A stretch of DNA of 64,000 nt, taken from Diplonema japonicum. Lineage: Eukaryota > Euglenozoa > Diplonemea > Diplonemida > Diplonemidae. The stretch spans positions 434,001 to 498,000 of the forward strand of contig OZ025713.1 of the NCBI GenBank assembly GCA_964019335.1, read 5' to 3'. The position numbers and the translations under genes were made by a program. Below are positions 1 through 11,428 of the stretch, piece by piece (position 1 is the stretch's first letter; the number at the start of each line of letters is the position of its first letter). The notes under the pieces were generated by a model. That model saw only the letters and a program-made list of their open reading frames with translations. It ran no database searches and was not told where the DNA came from.

Positions 1-2
1 GG

Positions 3-656
3 TGCGAAAAACTAGAAACCATCGACTTGAATACGTTGACCAATCTTTCTTCCATTGGTAATCGCTTCTTGTTTGAGTGCAAAAAACTAGAAACCATCGA
101 CTTGAATGCGATGACCAATCTTTCTTCCATTGGTATTGGCTTCTTGTCTTGGTGCGAAAAACTAGAAACCATCAACTTGAATGCGATGACCAATCTTTCT
201 TCTATTGGTCATTACTTCTTGTATGGGTGCGAAAAACTAGAAACCATCGACTTGAATACGTTGACCAATCTTTCTTCCATTGGTGATGGCTTCTTGTCTG
301 GGTGCGAAAAACTAGAAACCATCAACTTGAATGCGATGACCAATCTTTCTTCCATTGGTGATGGCTTCTTGTCTGGGTGCGAAAAACTAGAAACCATCAA
401 CTTGAATGCGATGACCAATCTTTCTTCCATTGGTGATGACTTCTTGTCTGGGTGCGAAAAACTAGAAACCATCGACTTGAATGCGATGACCAATCTTTCT
501 TCCATTGGTCATAACTTCTTGTCTTGGTGCGAAAAACTAGAAACCATCAACTTGAATGCGATGACCAATCTTTCTTCCATTGGTGATGGCTTCTTGGAGG
601 GGTGCGTAAAAGTAGAAACTGTCGACTTGAATTTAAAAAGAAAAGTCGGTGTTTAG
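3..656 (+). CDS. Ubiquitin-like/LRR protein, array copy A (5' end outside the window)
   Basis: The frame is already open at base 3. It encodes only the C-terminal leucine-rich repeats and the common tail ending in RKVGV. Seven complete 25-residue repeats are visible after a partial one. Compared with copies B and C it carries one extra repeat of the DGFLSG type, so the third array unit also differs in repeat number. The ubiquitin-like N-terminus is missing only because the window starts here. The protein is described under copy B. Confidence 0.85.
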   Translation, partial: CEKLETIDLNTLTNLSSIGNRFLFECKKLETIDLNAMTNLSSIGIGFLSWCEKLETINLNAMTNLSSIGHYFLYGCEKLETIDLNTLTNLSSIGDGFLSGCEKLETINLNAMTNLSSIGDGFLSGCEKLETINLNAMTNLSSIGDDFLSGCEKLETIDLNAMTNLSSIGHNFLSWCEKLETINLNAMTNLSSIGDGFLEGCVKVETVDLNLKRKVGV

Positions 657-1118
657 AAGAAGAAGAAAAAAAGAGGGGAAAAAAAAGAAGAAAAAAGAAC
701 ACCCTGGCGCTGAGAAACATCTTTGTGGAAAAACCAACGAAAAGCAATCCAATACCTCGAAGACACCGGGGACCTGCCCCCCTCCGCAACAACTCCACAA
801 CAACCATCTAACCTGCTGAAGTAGCATGCCGATCAGAAGGCGGCTGAGGCACTTGTCATTTAATCAGAATCCCGAGATCCCATCCCTGATCCCCAAATAG
901 AGAGTGTACCATCCTGTTTCTCGAGGAAACAGAGAACCTACCCCCTCCCCACCACAGCACCCGACCAATCAGATGCAGCAGTGTGAAAAAAAAAAAAGCC
1001 CCCCTCTCCCCAAACAAAACAAACAAACAAACAAACAAACATTTCCCCACCCCCGATAACGTATAATTAAAAAAAAATATGGGGGGGGCAGGATACTGAG
1101 GTCCGGCACCCTTAGTAA

Positions 1119-1170
<52 letters not shown>

Positions 1171-1525
1171 GTAAAGTGTTAAACAGCCAGCAAAGCTTGT
1201 GGAAAGAGAACACCAAGAAAAAAAAAGAGAGAGAAAAAAAGACCAGGACACCCCCTCCCCGGTCGTGAGAGGCCTATGGGTGTGGCACGCCATGTCTGAA
1301 ACGTTTAGCTCCCTTGAAGCTCACACCAGTGTGCGAGTTTGGCCCATTTTATTTTGGCACGTTGGCGATGGCTGTGGTGGTCGTCGCAAGAGCGCCTGCA
1401 GGAAGTATTGGACGATAACAGTTAATGGGTTTCGTTTTTCTTCTTTTTTTCTTCTTTTTCTTCTTAGTTTATCACCGTTCTTACTGAGCGCCATTTGACT
1501 TGTCACCTTGATGTTAAAAGATCGA

Positions 1526-1563
<38 letters not shown>

Positions 1564-2035
1564 TGCAGGCCGTTGCTAACCACTTCGTTCTGTTATTTTC
1601 ATTATTCTTTCCGGCGATAGACTGATACGGGCCATGGAAGCAACCTCTGCTTAATTCCTGGTACGTGGGAGGCTCCTCTGAGGATGTCAGTCACCTTTTT
1701 CCCTTTTTTATTCGACTCTCTGTTTTCGTATGCAGTATTTATTCTTTTCCACCCCTTTTTATCTATTTTTTCGCTTCTCTATTCTAACTTAACCATCTAT
1801 CAACGAGCGTCTATATATAGACGATTTGAAAAAAAATCTTTTACGCAAAGGGCTTTCAATGCAATACGGCCCGGCTCTTTCTTGCCGGCGGGGTCCTGGA
1901 AAATATGAAAAATATAAACTAAATGCTGCCCTAACTTAACAAGAAAATGAAAAAATAAAAAAAACGCCAGCCCAAATTTACCCTTAAAAATCACTTCAAA
2001 AAAAGGCGCCTGGAAAGAGGCCGGAAGAGGACGTC
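657..2035. other. Intergenic stretch with repeat modules and long A/T tracts (unit copy 1)
   Basis: No gene is supported. From left to right it holds a purine-rich stretch after the LRR stop codon, an (AAAC)n run near 1,012-1,040, module B (about 1,053-1,111, containing GATAACGTATAATTAA), an A tract of about 48 bases (1,121-1,168), module A (about 1,169-1,241, starting GTGTAAAGTGTTAAACAGCC), and a third shared block (about 1,474-1,530) followed by a T tract. All three shared blocks recur downstream of the piggyBac relic. The same segment is found at about 8,782-10,157 and 17,054-18,437. Confidence 0.7.
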
Positions 2036-3306
2036 ATGAGTGATGGCAGCACTGATGGCTCATCCCTATTATGCAATTTTGATACAAACAGTGATTCTGA
2101 CACGAATTCGACCGATTCCGAGTCACAGCAGGGTGATTGGACGGCAAAGCCGGAGCAGTTGGAAGGCATCCGGTTTCGTGAAGATCGGAATCCTTGTGGA
2201 CCCTGTTTTGACATCAAAGGCTCAACGCCATACCATATATTCTCCCAAATGCTCGTCCCAAACTTTATTCGGGTCATAACTTCGAACAATGTGGCAAATG
2301 CGGCTAAAAAAGGTGTCTCCCTGGATCTTGGATATCAAGTCAGATTATTCTGATTACTGGTGCACTGGCTCCACGTTTCTCAACTACACCCCTGGGTACG
2401 CCACCGTCATGTCAAGAGACCGCTTTTTGACTATTCTGGGAAATCTGTGTTTCCACAGCGAAACAAACAAGCGTGCTGACTTCTACCTATCGCCAAGGCC
2501 TCCCGGAGATCATGGATGCCCCAAAGAAGCGAGGCCGCAAGCCCAAGGACGCGCATCCCGTGGGGACACAGTTCCACCAGCACGCGAGCATCCTTTGCAC
2601 CACAACGTGGCATGACATCAAGCCTGTGTGCTTTCTATCGACGTTGGATGTTCCAGTGAAGTCAAATTTGACCGTCCGCCAAAAGAGAATGAAAGCCGGA
2701 AAGGACATCTTGTTCCCACCAAGTGCATATTTACAACACCGCAATGGGCGGAACCGACGCTGGGTGATGCTGTGACAAAACGCCATAAACGCACCCTTAT
2801 GACTTAAAAGTGGCCCCTAAAAGTATTTTCATACTTGTTAGGTAAATCTCTGGCGAATGCTTGGCTTGTTTGGAAAGAAGCCTTGCCCCCCAACACCCTG
2901 AGTACGAACGACAGTGTATTGACGCCTTTCAGAGAGGCAGTCATCGAAGGGCTACTAGGGGAGGCAGTCTAAACAACAGATAAAGTCAACTACAGAGCAG
3001 GCTGCCCCAATACCATGCCCCGAAACACAGAACGAGTGCTCTGAGACCCCAATGCGCCGTGACAGTACCTTCTGGGGCCATTTCCCCGAAAAAGTAGTGC
3101 AACGTGCGGTGCAAGCATTTCAAGTCGAAAAGACCCCTATTTCAGTGTTCAGCCTGCTTGGTACAACTTTGCGTGACTCCGTGCTTCAAAGACTGCCACC
3201 TTGCCGGGGATACCCCCAGAAACCCCTCCCGGGGTCAAAAAAGAAGTCCCCCAGCCCTGGGGCACGTACGAACCGCGTCAAGAAGGCCTTAAATAGCTTT
3301 TTATAG
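2036..3306 (+). pseudogene. piggyBac-type transposase relic 1, unit copy 1
   Basis: Fragments in different frames keep the order of a piggyBac transposase. First comes an acidic N-terminus (2,036-2,353, rich in D/S/T). Next is the motif MSRDRFLTILGNLCF (within 2,289-2,490), typical of the region before the first catalytic Asp. Then comes the segment TTWHDIKPVCFLST (2,473-2,775), matching the W-D-K-x-V-x-x-LST block, followed by a PPSAYLQHRNG remnant. Last is a C-terminal cysteine-rich piece (CSACLVQLCVTPCF, within 3,104-3,292), like the piggyBac zinc-finger tail. The DDE core between the second and third blocks is largely missing and frames shift repeatedly, so it cannot make transposase. A KKRGRKPK basic motif is retained. 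Confidence 0.75.
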
Positions 3307-4158
3307 AATTTTACAGTCGATTCTTTTTGACTTGTTTTTTGTACCCCCTCTCGGGCACTTCAGGAACGATATTTTTGACAATGTTGTGGGGGTGGGCCCT
3401 GCTGTGGGCACCCTCTCTCTAGAATTGGGACATCCCTTAGTAGCCAAAAAAAAAAAAAGTGTAAAGTGTTAAACAGCCAGCAAAGCTTGTGGAAAGAGAA
3501 CACCAAGAAAAAAAAAGAGAGAGAAAAAAAGACCAGGACCACCCCCGATAACGTATAATTAAGAATAAAAATTGTGGGGGGGGAAGGATACTGAGGTCTG
3601 GCACCAGCGGATGAGGATGCGGGAAAGGGGGTTGCACTGCTTTCCCTGCCAAAGCTAGTCGAGGGTGCACACCTTGCGACATATGGGGCCCGACGGCACA
3701 TGGTGACGACAGGAGACCACTTTTCTCCTCGAGCCAAACAGCCCCTTACCTTGCATGACTCCATGTAATGTTCCTCGCCCAGATGCCGTCCATCTCATCA
3801 CGACAAACAGCCACCGCAGGCACCAGACAGCAACCGCAGTACGGTGACCGATTAGTGTGGATTTCTACTTGAACAGTGAACACTCCCCTATGTGCACTGA
3901 AGCTTTATCGATTTTTTTAATTTTTTTTATTTGCTTCCAAGCTTTCTCTTGAAACTTTTGATTGTTACCTCAAGTTAGTTACCGTTCTTACTGAGCGCCG
4001 TTTGACTTTGTCACCTTGATGTTAAAAGATCGACTTTTTTTTTCTTCTTCTTTTTTTTATTTTTTATTTTCTTCTGATGACCGTGGTGGTCGAGCTTTCT
4101 TTACCTCTCCACTTTCGGGGCGAAGTTTAACAAGGGTGACCGCTGTGTCACATTCCGC
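3307..4158. other. Intergenic stretch with repeated modules A and B in swapped order
   Basis: This contains a short A tract, module A (about 3,461-3,538), and module B directly after it (about 3,540-3,605, again ending GGATACTGAGG). It also has the block TACTGAGCGCC...GATGTTAAAAGATCGAC (about 3,979-4,035) and a T-rich tract. Together with the copies at 1,053-1,550 these flank the piggyBac relic 1. No gene is supported. Copies lie at 11,429-12,280 and 19,709-20,560. Confidence 0.65.
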
Positions 4159-5451
4159 ATGGCACCACTAAAATCGAGTCCCCCCTCCCCCTTCTTCTTC
4201 TTTTTTTTTCTTTTTTTTTTTTTTCCAGTGTGTCTTCTCTTTTTGTTGTTCTTCTTTCACAAGCATTATTATTGTGCGCCTGTGGTGTGGGTTTACCTTC
4301 AACATGAATACAAGGGGGGGGGGGGGGGGGGGGAAGAAGAAGAAAAAAAATGGCGCCGGTGGGAGCATCAACGCCAACACAGTGCAAGTACCTGCCGATT
4401 TGGCAGGTTCGAAGCTCTGTGCCGGAGGTACCGCATCGTGATCGGCGAGACGTCGGCTCCGTCACAGGTGGGTAGAGTCTTGGGTCTGGAGTTCGACCTC
4501 CAATGCAAGAGATGGAGGATGTGCAGCAAGTGGATCGAAGCCCTGAAACCGGTACTGGAGGACTTCGTGTTTGACAGACCCCTACAGCTTCGGAGGTGGT
4601 GGAGGCTCTGCGGTCTTGTACTTTGGCATCAGAGGATAATGGAAGAGTCGGAGCTAAGCCGGGAGAAGAAGAACAAAATGCTCGTATTTTTCAAGGGGCT
4701 GTTGGTGGCTCTCCTGCGGTGCAAACCGCGCAACCCCATCAGCTTCTGTGAGAAGTACGTTGAAGAAAAAGTAGAAGGCGACGAACTAGAAACCAGCCTG
4801 TGCAGAAGCTGGAGGGGAGACTTCAACACCTACGACTTCACCAGAGACACCTCAGACGTGTTCCAAGTAAATAACCGAGATGTCTATGGGGAGTACGAGA
4901 CTATTAGAAAAACCCTCGACTTCAACTACCACGGTAACTACTCAAAAACCCGACAAGCAGTCCAAGACATAGCGGTCTCCGACGTTGTCCTGGGCGGTGA
5001 ACTCAAATCCGAACCCTGGCTCGTCTACACAGCAGGAGCAATGGGGGCTGGGAAGTCCCATGTTATCAGGTGGATGTCCGACCACGGGTATTTCCCACTA
5101 CCGGACATCGTTCAAATAGACCCCGATCGGTTCAAAGAAATGCTCCCAGAATGGCAGGGCTACATGGAGCATGACCCCATGCAAGCTGGGGGTAGAATGC
5201 GCAAGGAATCCGGGTATCTAGTTGAAATCGCACAGCACAAGGCAATGGACATGGGCAAGAACGTGTGGGTGGACGGGTCCCTGCCCAGAGCACTGGCTAG
5301 GGTTGAGCTGCACACCACATGCATTAAGGACACAACGTGGAACGCAAACGCGGCCGAGGTGCACCCTGTCACTGGTCTCCTTTACCTCTTTTATTGTTGC
5401 GTGGTTTATTTTGTCTTGAAACTACATTTCGCGTTAAAATTTTTGTTTTAA
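4159..5451 (+). pseudogene. Truncated P-loop kinase gene with a chimeric tail, unit copy 1
   Basis: The frame is identical to the first about 375 residues of the intact gene at 20,561, including the P-loop and the IDPDRF block. It diverges abruptly at base 5,284, just after the codons for WVDGSL. The new tail (about 55 codons) is the complement of a dispersed repeat also found at 30.9, 40.8 and 41.2 kb. The second half of the kinase fold and the whole glutaredoxin domain are lost. The first roughly 75 codons are homopolymer-driven (runs of F, G and E) and are probably not real protein sequence. Confidence 0.8.
5284..5345 (-). repeat. Dispersed repeat R2 at the truncation point (unit copy 1)
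   Basis: Read on the minus strand this segment contains GTCCTTAATG and CAGCTCAACCCTAGCC. It matches the plus-strand sequences at 30,884-30,998, 40,803-40,925 and 41,180-41,295. It begins exactly where the kinase reading frame departs from the intact copy, so it marks the array junction. The same element is at 13,406-13,467. Confidence 0.75.
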
Positions 5452-5559
5452 TTGAAACCGGCAGGGTTGGCTTAAAATGAAATCAGATGGTCAAAATAGC
5501 AGCGAAAACGTGAGTCTCCCCCGACTGGTCAGATAAAGAGGAAAAAGACGATGAGGCGG

Positions 5560-6600
5560 TCAAAGAGGGGCCGGAAACGATGCTTGGGTGGGAGAAATAC
5601 TCCCAAAGGCCTGAAACATATCATTTCCGTGAAAAGGTGGGCTTAGGACACCTCTAGGTGAAGCGGCCAATGAGGAGGGTGTTTTTAATCTTTTTTTGTT
5701 ACACACGCTCATAGTTTCTTCCACGAACGGTCGTTTCGGTTCAAAAAAACAGCGGAATCTGAATCTTTCCATCCCAGAGTACAAAATTTGGCTTGGGTTG
5801 GTCCTGTTAATGGGTTTACACCCGGCACCGAATATGAAAAGCTACTGGGCAACAGATTCTATTTTAGCCATCCCGGCTTTTGAGAAAATGAGCAAACCGA
5901 TTCGTTGACATACAGCGCTACCTCACCTTTGACAACCTGGAAAACATCAGTAAGGCTTGAAACTGCGCCTCATGCACAGGTTTCTTGACATCATTGTCAA
6001 CCGGTGTAGGACTGTGCGGACCCCTGGCAAGTGGTTGTCTGTTGACGACAGTGTTATCCCGACAACAATAAAAGTCATGGCACCACGAAAAAAAACAACT
6101 CGGTGGGCATCAAGGTAATCGCTACATGCGACTCATAAAACGGTTACCTGGCGAATTTCAACATTTTCAGCAAGAAGTCCACAACACAGGACCTAGTCAT
6201 GCATACTGTCGACTCCTATGGGTTTGCTGTCGACCCCTGACCGGCAAGACCAGCTCCAGGGGACTGGAGTTTGGCATATGAAAACCCGGAAGTAGTCGTT
6301 ATTTATTGGGTTCTGGAAAGCTGTGTTGCCAACTCCTCCATAATCTGGAAGAAGAGCAGGGAATGTGGCAAAAATTATGGCTTCCCGAGCTTCAAAGAAG
6401 AACTTGTTGGCAAGCTTCTCACCCATGCCAGGTGCAAACGTGGTGCCCCTGTTGCAACCCCCCCTTATGCAAAACGTGTTTTTTACCCTTGCATGCTACC
6501 CCAGCTGGAAAAAAAACTCACAAGTTGCTTTTTTCATCCCACAGCCCCAAAAAGTCTCCAGACTGACCTCAATCCTAGAGTTCAGGGCACCAAATAGGGC
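5560..6600 (+). pseudogene. piggyBac-type transposase relic 2, unit copy 1
   Basis: This is a second, different piggyBac relic. The pieces in order are: IWLGLVLLMGLHPAPNMKSYW (5,696-5,908), the conserved region before the catalytic core; a remnant containing GKWLSVDDSVIP (around 6,010-6,060), which fits the first catalytic Asp block; SSIIWKKSRECGKNYGFPSF (6,271-6,430), resembling the region after the last catalytic Asp; and a Cys-rich tail CPCCNPPLCKTCF (within 6,306-6,566). The pieces lie in several frames with stops between them, so the gene is dead. It shares the unit with relic 1 but is not a copy of it. Confidence 0.7.
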
Positions 6601-7263
6601 TGAATGCTGCCTTTTTTAGCCCAGCCATAACTCCACGGACCCCCCACGACAAGACCCCCCAAAATCGGACATAAAAAGTACACCCTCAACCCCCCTCTTA
6701 CACACATAGTTAAGTGTTCTCATCTGAATCTGGCACCTGGAATTGAAAATTTTAGTACCGTTTACCCTTTCCTTGCACCTTCCTATGGTTGCATGCTGCC
6801 CTTTTTTTTGAGTATTTAAAGCAACAACGAATGTGTCCTACCATCGCAGCACCCACCTTCTCACGGAGGTGATGCCGTTGATCGGCGATCTCATCTACGG
6901 CAACAACGGGCGGAGGTGGGCCGCCTGAGGCACAGGTTGTTCTTCTCACACCACCCGCGCGCCCACTCGTAGCCCAGGTCGTCGTCCGTGAGCTGCTGGC
7001 AGGAGATTGCAAGCCCTTGGGCGAGGCTTGAAACCCTGCGGTAGCTCAACGGGGCGCCGGCCTGTATCTGCTCCTTCACTGTTTCCCGCGGAGCAGCCTG
7101 TCTGTCTCACTTCAGGTTTAGGTTTTAGGTTTTTTTATTTTCTAGAGGTTCTTCTTCTTCATTTGACTCCTGCAGCCTTCGAGACAAAGCACGCAGGGAA
7201 AATACATTAGAAAAAAAGAAAAAGAAAGAAAAAAAAAAAAAAAAAAAACAATATTAAAAGAAC
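6600..7263. other. Upstream region of the LRR gene with candidate RNA-processing signals
   Basis: No gene is supported. Two pyrimidine tracts end in AG, at 7,145 (TTTTTTTATTTTCTAG) and 7,175 (CTTCTTCTTCATTTGACTCCTGCAG region). Either could act as a 3' splice acceptor for the LRR transcript. An A-rich stretch (about 7,210-7,260) directly precedes the start codon. The same arrangement occurs before the 15,386 copy. Confidence 0.5.
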
Positions 7264-8781
7264 ATGAATGGAAAGAGAGAGGGATCAGGTGAAGAGGTGA
7301 ACGATATGACAGTGTTCGCGAAGACGGGAGGCGGGGTTCACGATGTGGAAGTGTCGGGGAAGGAGACGGTGGGGATCCTGTACAAGAAGGCGGGGTGTGC
7401 TGCTGGTTTACTCGAAGGCAAGTTCGAACTGGTTTGGGAGGGAGAGGTCCTGGACAGGAACGGGGGTGAAGATATCCAGGAACTCGGGCTCGTGGAGGGC
7501 AGCGTGGTCCATGTGGAGGCGAAGAAGATGAGAACCGTTCAGCTGGAGGAGCTTGAGAGCTCAGAAGTGGTTTCAGAGCTTGAGGAGCTTGTGACAGCTG
7601 TCCCTGAGCTGGTTCTGGTGGTGGAGGTGGGGAACTCGCCAGCTGTCGAAGTCTTGTCCATGAAGACGACGGTCCTTCCTTCCGGACTTCGGTTCCTCGT
7701 TGTCACCGACTCCACAGGCTGTGTTACAAGGATAGGCTCTGGGTTTCTTCAAGAGTGCGACCACCTGACGTCTGTTGATCTCATCCTCCCCAATGTTTCC
7801 ACCATTGATGATTTCTTTTTATATGAGTGCAAAAATCTAGAAACCATCAACTTGAATGCGATGACCAATCTTTCTTCTATTGGTCATTACTTCTTGTATG
7901 GGTGCGAAAAACTAGAAACCATCGACTTGAATGCGATGACCAATCTTTCTTCTATTGGTGATAGCTTCTTGCATGGGTGCGTAAAACTAGAAACCATCAA
8001 CTTGAATGCGATGACCAATCTTTCTTCCATTGGTCATTGCTTCTTGTATGGGTGCGAAAAACTAGAAACCATCGACTTGAATACGTTGACCAATCTTTCT
8101 TCCATTGGTCATAACTTCTTGTCTTGGTGCGAAAAACTAGAAACCATCAACTTGAATGCGATGACCAATCTTTCTTCCATTGGTCATTGCTTCTTGTATG
8201 GGTGCGAAAAACTAGAAACCATCGACTTGAATACGTTGACCAATCTTTCTTCCATTGGTAATCGCTTCTTGTTTGAGTGCAAAAAACTAGAAACCATCGA
8301 CTTGAATGCGATGACCAATCTTTCTTCCATTGGTATTGGCTTCTTGTCTTGGTGCGAAAAACTAGAAACCATCAACTTGAATGCGATGACCAATCTTTCT
8401 TCTATTGGTCATTACTTCTTGTATGGGTGCGAAAAACTAGAAACCATCGACTTGAATACGTTGACCAATCTTTCTTCCATTGGTGATGGCTTCTTGTCTG
8501 GGTGCGAAAAACTAGAAACCATCAACTTGAATGCGATGACCAATCTTTCTTCCATTGGTGATGACTTCTTGTCTGGGTGCGAAAAACTAGAAACCATCGA
8601 CTTGAATGCGATGACCAATCTTTCTTCCATTGGTCATAACTTCTTGTCTTGGTGCGAAAAACTAGAAACCATCAACTTGAATGCGATGACCAATCTTTCT
8701 TCCATTGGTGATGGCTTCTTGGAGGGGTGCGTAAAAGTAGAAACTGTCGACTTGAATTTAAAAAGAAAAGTCGGTGTTTAG
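7264..8781 (+). CDS. Ubiquitin-like domain/leucine-rich-repeat protein, array copy B (505 aa)
   Basis: The start is the first ATG after an A-rich leader, and the same context precedes copy C. Residues about 14-92 look like a ubiquitin-like fold (TVFAKTGGGVHDVEV, then a VGILYKKAG helix segment, and LVEGSVVHVEAK near the end). A linker to about residue 150 is followed by one degenerate and twelve near-identical 25-residue repeats. The repeat pattern is C-x-x-LETI-[DN]-LN-x-x-TNLSSIG-x-x-FL, which is the BspA-like (LRR_5) type. At DNA level the 75-bp repeats are almost identical, so they can expand and contract by recombination. There is no signal peptide or membrane helix, so an intracellular protein-binding role is likely. 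The partner is unknown. Confidence 0.85.
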   Translation: MNGKREGSGEEVNDMTVFAKTGGGVHDVEVSGKETVGILYKKAGCAAGLLEGKFELVWEGEVLDRNGGEDIQELGLVEGSVVHVEAKKMRTVQLEELESSEVVSELEELVTAVPELVLVVEVGNSPAVEVLSMKTTVLPSGLRFLVVTDSTGCVTRIGSGFLQECDHLTSVDLILPNVSTIDDFFLYECKNLETINLNAMTNLSSIGHYFLYGCEKLETIDLNAMTNLSSIGDSFLHGCVKLETINLNAMTNLSSIGHCFLYGCEKLETIDLNTLTNLSSIGHNFLSWCEKLETINLNAMTNLSSIGHCFLYGCEKLETIDLNTLTNLSSIGNRFLFECKKLETIDLNAMTNLSSIGIGFLSWCEKLETINLNAMTNLSSIGHYFLYGCEKLETIDLNTLTNLSSIGDGFLSGCEKLETINLNAMTNLSSIGDDFLSGCEKLETIDLNAMTNLSSIGHNFLSWCEKLETINLNAMTNLSSIGDGFLEGCVKVETVDLNLKRKVGV

Positions 8782-9243
8782 AAGAAGAAGAAAAAAAGAG
8801 GGGAAAAAAAAGAAGAAAAAAGAACACCCTGGCGCTGAGAAACATCTTTGTGGAAAAACCAACGAAAAGCAATCCAATACCTCGAAGACACCGGGGACCT
8901 GCCCCCCTCCGCAACAACTCCACAACAACCATCTAACCTGCTGAAGTAGCATGCCGATCAGAAGGCGGCTGAGGCACTTGTCATTTAATCAGAATCCCGA
9001 GATCCCATCCCTGATCCCCAAATAGAGAGTGTACCATCCTGTTTCTCGAGGAAACAGAGAACCTACCCCCTCCCCACCACAGCACCCGACCAATCAGATG
9101 CAGCAGTGTGAAAAAAAAAAAAGCCCCCCTCTCCCCAAACAAAACAAACAAACAAACAAACAAACATTTCCCCACCCCCGATAACGTATAATTAAAAAAA
9201 AATATGGGGGGGGCAGGATACTGAGGTCCGGCACCCTTAGTAA

Positions 9244-9294
<51 letters not shown>

Positions 9295-9649
9295 GTAAAG
9301 TGTTAAACAGCCAGCAAAGCTTGTGGAAAGAGAACACCAAGAAAAAAAAAGAGAGAGAAAAAAAGACCAGGACACCCCCTCCCCGGTCGTGAGAGGCCTA
9401 TGGGTGTGGCACGCCATGTCTGAAACGTTTAGCTCCCTTGAAGCTCACACCAGTGTGCGAGTTTGGCCCATTTTATTTTGGCACGTTGGCGATGGCTGTG
9501 GTGGTCGTCGCAAGAGCGCCTGCAGGAAGTATTGGACGATAACAGTTAATGGGTTTCGTTTTTCTTCTTTTTTTCTTCTTTTTCTTCTTAGTTTATCACC
9601 GTTCTTACTGAGCGCCATTTGACTTGTCACCTTGATGTTAAAAGATCGA

Positions 9650-9685
<36 letters not shown>

Positions 9686-10157
9686 TGCAGGCCGTTGCTA
9701 ACCACTTCGTTCTGTTATTTTCATTATTCTTTCCGGCGATAGACTGATACGGGCCATGGAAGCAACCTCTGCTTAATTCCTGGTACGTGGGAGGCTCCTC
9801 TGAGGATGTCAGTCACCTTTTTCCCTTTTTTATTCGACTCTCTGTTTTCGTATGCAGTATTTATTCTTTTCCACCCCTTTTTATCTATTTTTTCGCTTCT
9901 CTATTCTAACTTAACCATCTATCAACGAGCGTCTATATATAGACGATTTGAAAAAAAATCTTTTACGCAAAGGGCTTTCAATGCAATACGGCCCGGCTCT
10001 TTCTTGCCGGCGGGGTCCTGGAAAATATGAAAAATATAAACTAAATGCTGCCCTAACTTAACAAGAAAATGAAAAAATAAAAAAAACGCCAGCCCAAATT
10101 TACCCTTAAAAATCACTTCAAAAAAAGGCGCCCGGAAAGAGGCCGGAAGAGGACGTC
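8782..10157. other. Intergenic stretch, unit copy 2
   Basis: This is the counterpart of 657-2,035, with modules B and A separated by an A tract of about 48 bases. No gene is supported. Confidence 0.7.
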
Positions 10158-11428
10158 ATGAGTGATGGCAGCACTGATGGCTCATCCCTATTATGCAATT
10201 TTGATACAAACAGTGATTCTGACACGAATTCGACCGATTCCGAGTCACAGCAGGGTGATTGGACGGCAAAGCCGGAGCAGTTGGAAGGCATCCGGTTTCG
10301 TGAAGATCGGAATCCTTGTGGACCCTGTTTTGACATCAAAGGCTCAACGCCATACCATATATTCTCCCAAATGCTCGTCCCAAACTTTATTCGGGTCATA
10401 ACTTCGAACAATGTGGCAAATGCGGCTAAAAAAGGTGTCTCCCTGGATCTTGGATATCAAGTCAGATTATTCTGATTACTGGTGCACTGGCTCCACGTTT
10501 CTCAACTACACCCCTGGGTACGCCACCGTCATGTCAAGAGACCGCTTTTTGACTATTCTGGGAAATCTGTGTTTCCACAGCGAAACAAACAAGCGTGCTG
10601 ACTTCTACCTATCGCCAAGGCCTCCCGGAGATCATGGATGCCCCAAAGAAGCGAGGCCGCAAGCCCAAGGACGCGCATCCCGTGGGGACACAGTTCCACC
10701 AGCACGCGAGCATCCTTTGCACCACAACGTGGCATGACATCAAGCCTGTGTGCTTTCTATCGACGTTGGATGTTCCAGTGAAGTCAAATTTGACCGTCCG
10801 CCAAAAGAGAATGAAAGCCGGAAAGGACATCTTGTTCCCACCAAGTGCATATTTACAACACCGCAATGGGCGGAACCGACGCTGGGTGATGCTGTGACAA
10901 AACGCCATAAACGCACCCTTATGACTTAAAAGTGGCCCCTAAAAGTATTTTCGTACTTGTTAGGTAAATCTCTGGCGAATGCTTGGCTTGTTTGGAAAGA
11001 AGCCTTGCCCCCCAACACCCTGAGTACGAACGACAGTGTATTGACGCCTTTCAGAGAGGCAGTCATCGAAGGGCTACTAGGGGAGGCAGTCTAAACAACA
11101 GATAAAGTCAACTACAGAGCAGGCTGCCCCAATACCATGCCCCGAAACACAGAACGAGTGCTCTGAGACCCCAATGCGCCGTGACAGTACCTTCTGGGGC
11201 CATTTCCCCGAAAAAGTAGTGCAACGTGCGGTGCAAGCATTTCAAGTCGAAAAGACCCCTATTTCAGTGTTCAGCCTGCTTGGTACAACTTTGCGTGACT
11301 CCGTGCTTCAAAGACTGCCACCTTGCCGGGGATACCCCCAGAAACCCCTCCCGGGGTCAAAAAAGAAGTCCCCCAGCCCTGGGGCACGTACGAACCGCGT
11401 CAAGAAGGCCTTAAATAGCTTTTTATAG
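10158..11428 (+). pseudogene. piggyBac-type transposase relic 1, unit copy 2
   Basis: This has the same broken frames and order of pieces as 2,036-3,306. The shared frameshifts and stops show that the element was already dead before the unit was amplified. Confidence 0.75.

Noticed and set aside
212-505. Opposite-strand ORFs with repeated MVSSFSHPDKK inside the LRR genes
   Set aside because: They mirror the repetitive plus-strand coding sequence. The plus strand has the ubiquitin-like domain, a proper start and a longer frame.
5281-5451. The alternative kinase C-terminus as a natural isoform
   Set aside because: The tail codons come from the complement of a dispersed repeat and interrupt the kinase fold. 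It is a junction product.
6990-7075. tRNA gene suggested by GGTAGCTCAACGGGG
   Set aside because: Only an A-box-like match is present. There is no B box or T stem within tRNA distance on either strand.
7800-8760. CRISPR-like or non-coding satellite reading of the 75-bp repeats
   Set aside because: The repeats keep an open frame through 12-14 units with an LRR periodicity and no spacers. They are coding modules.
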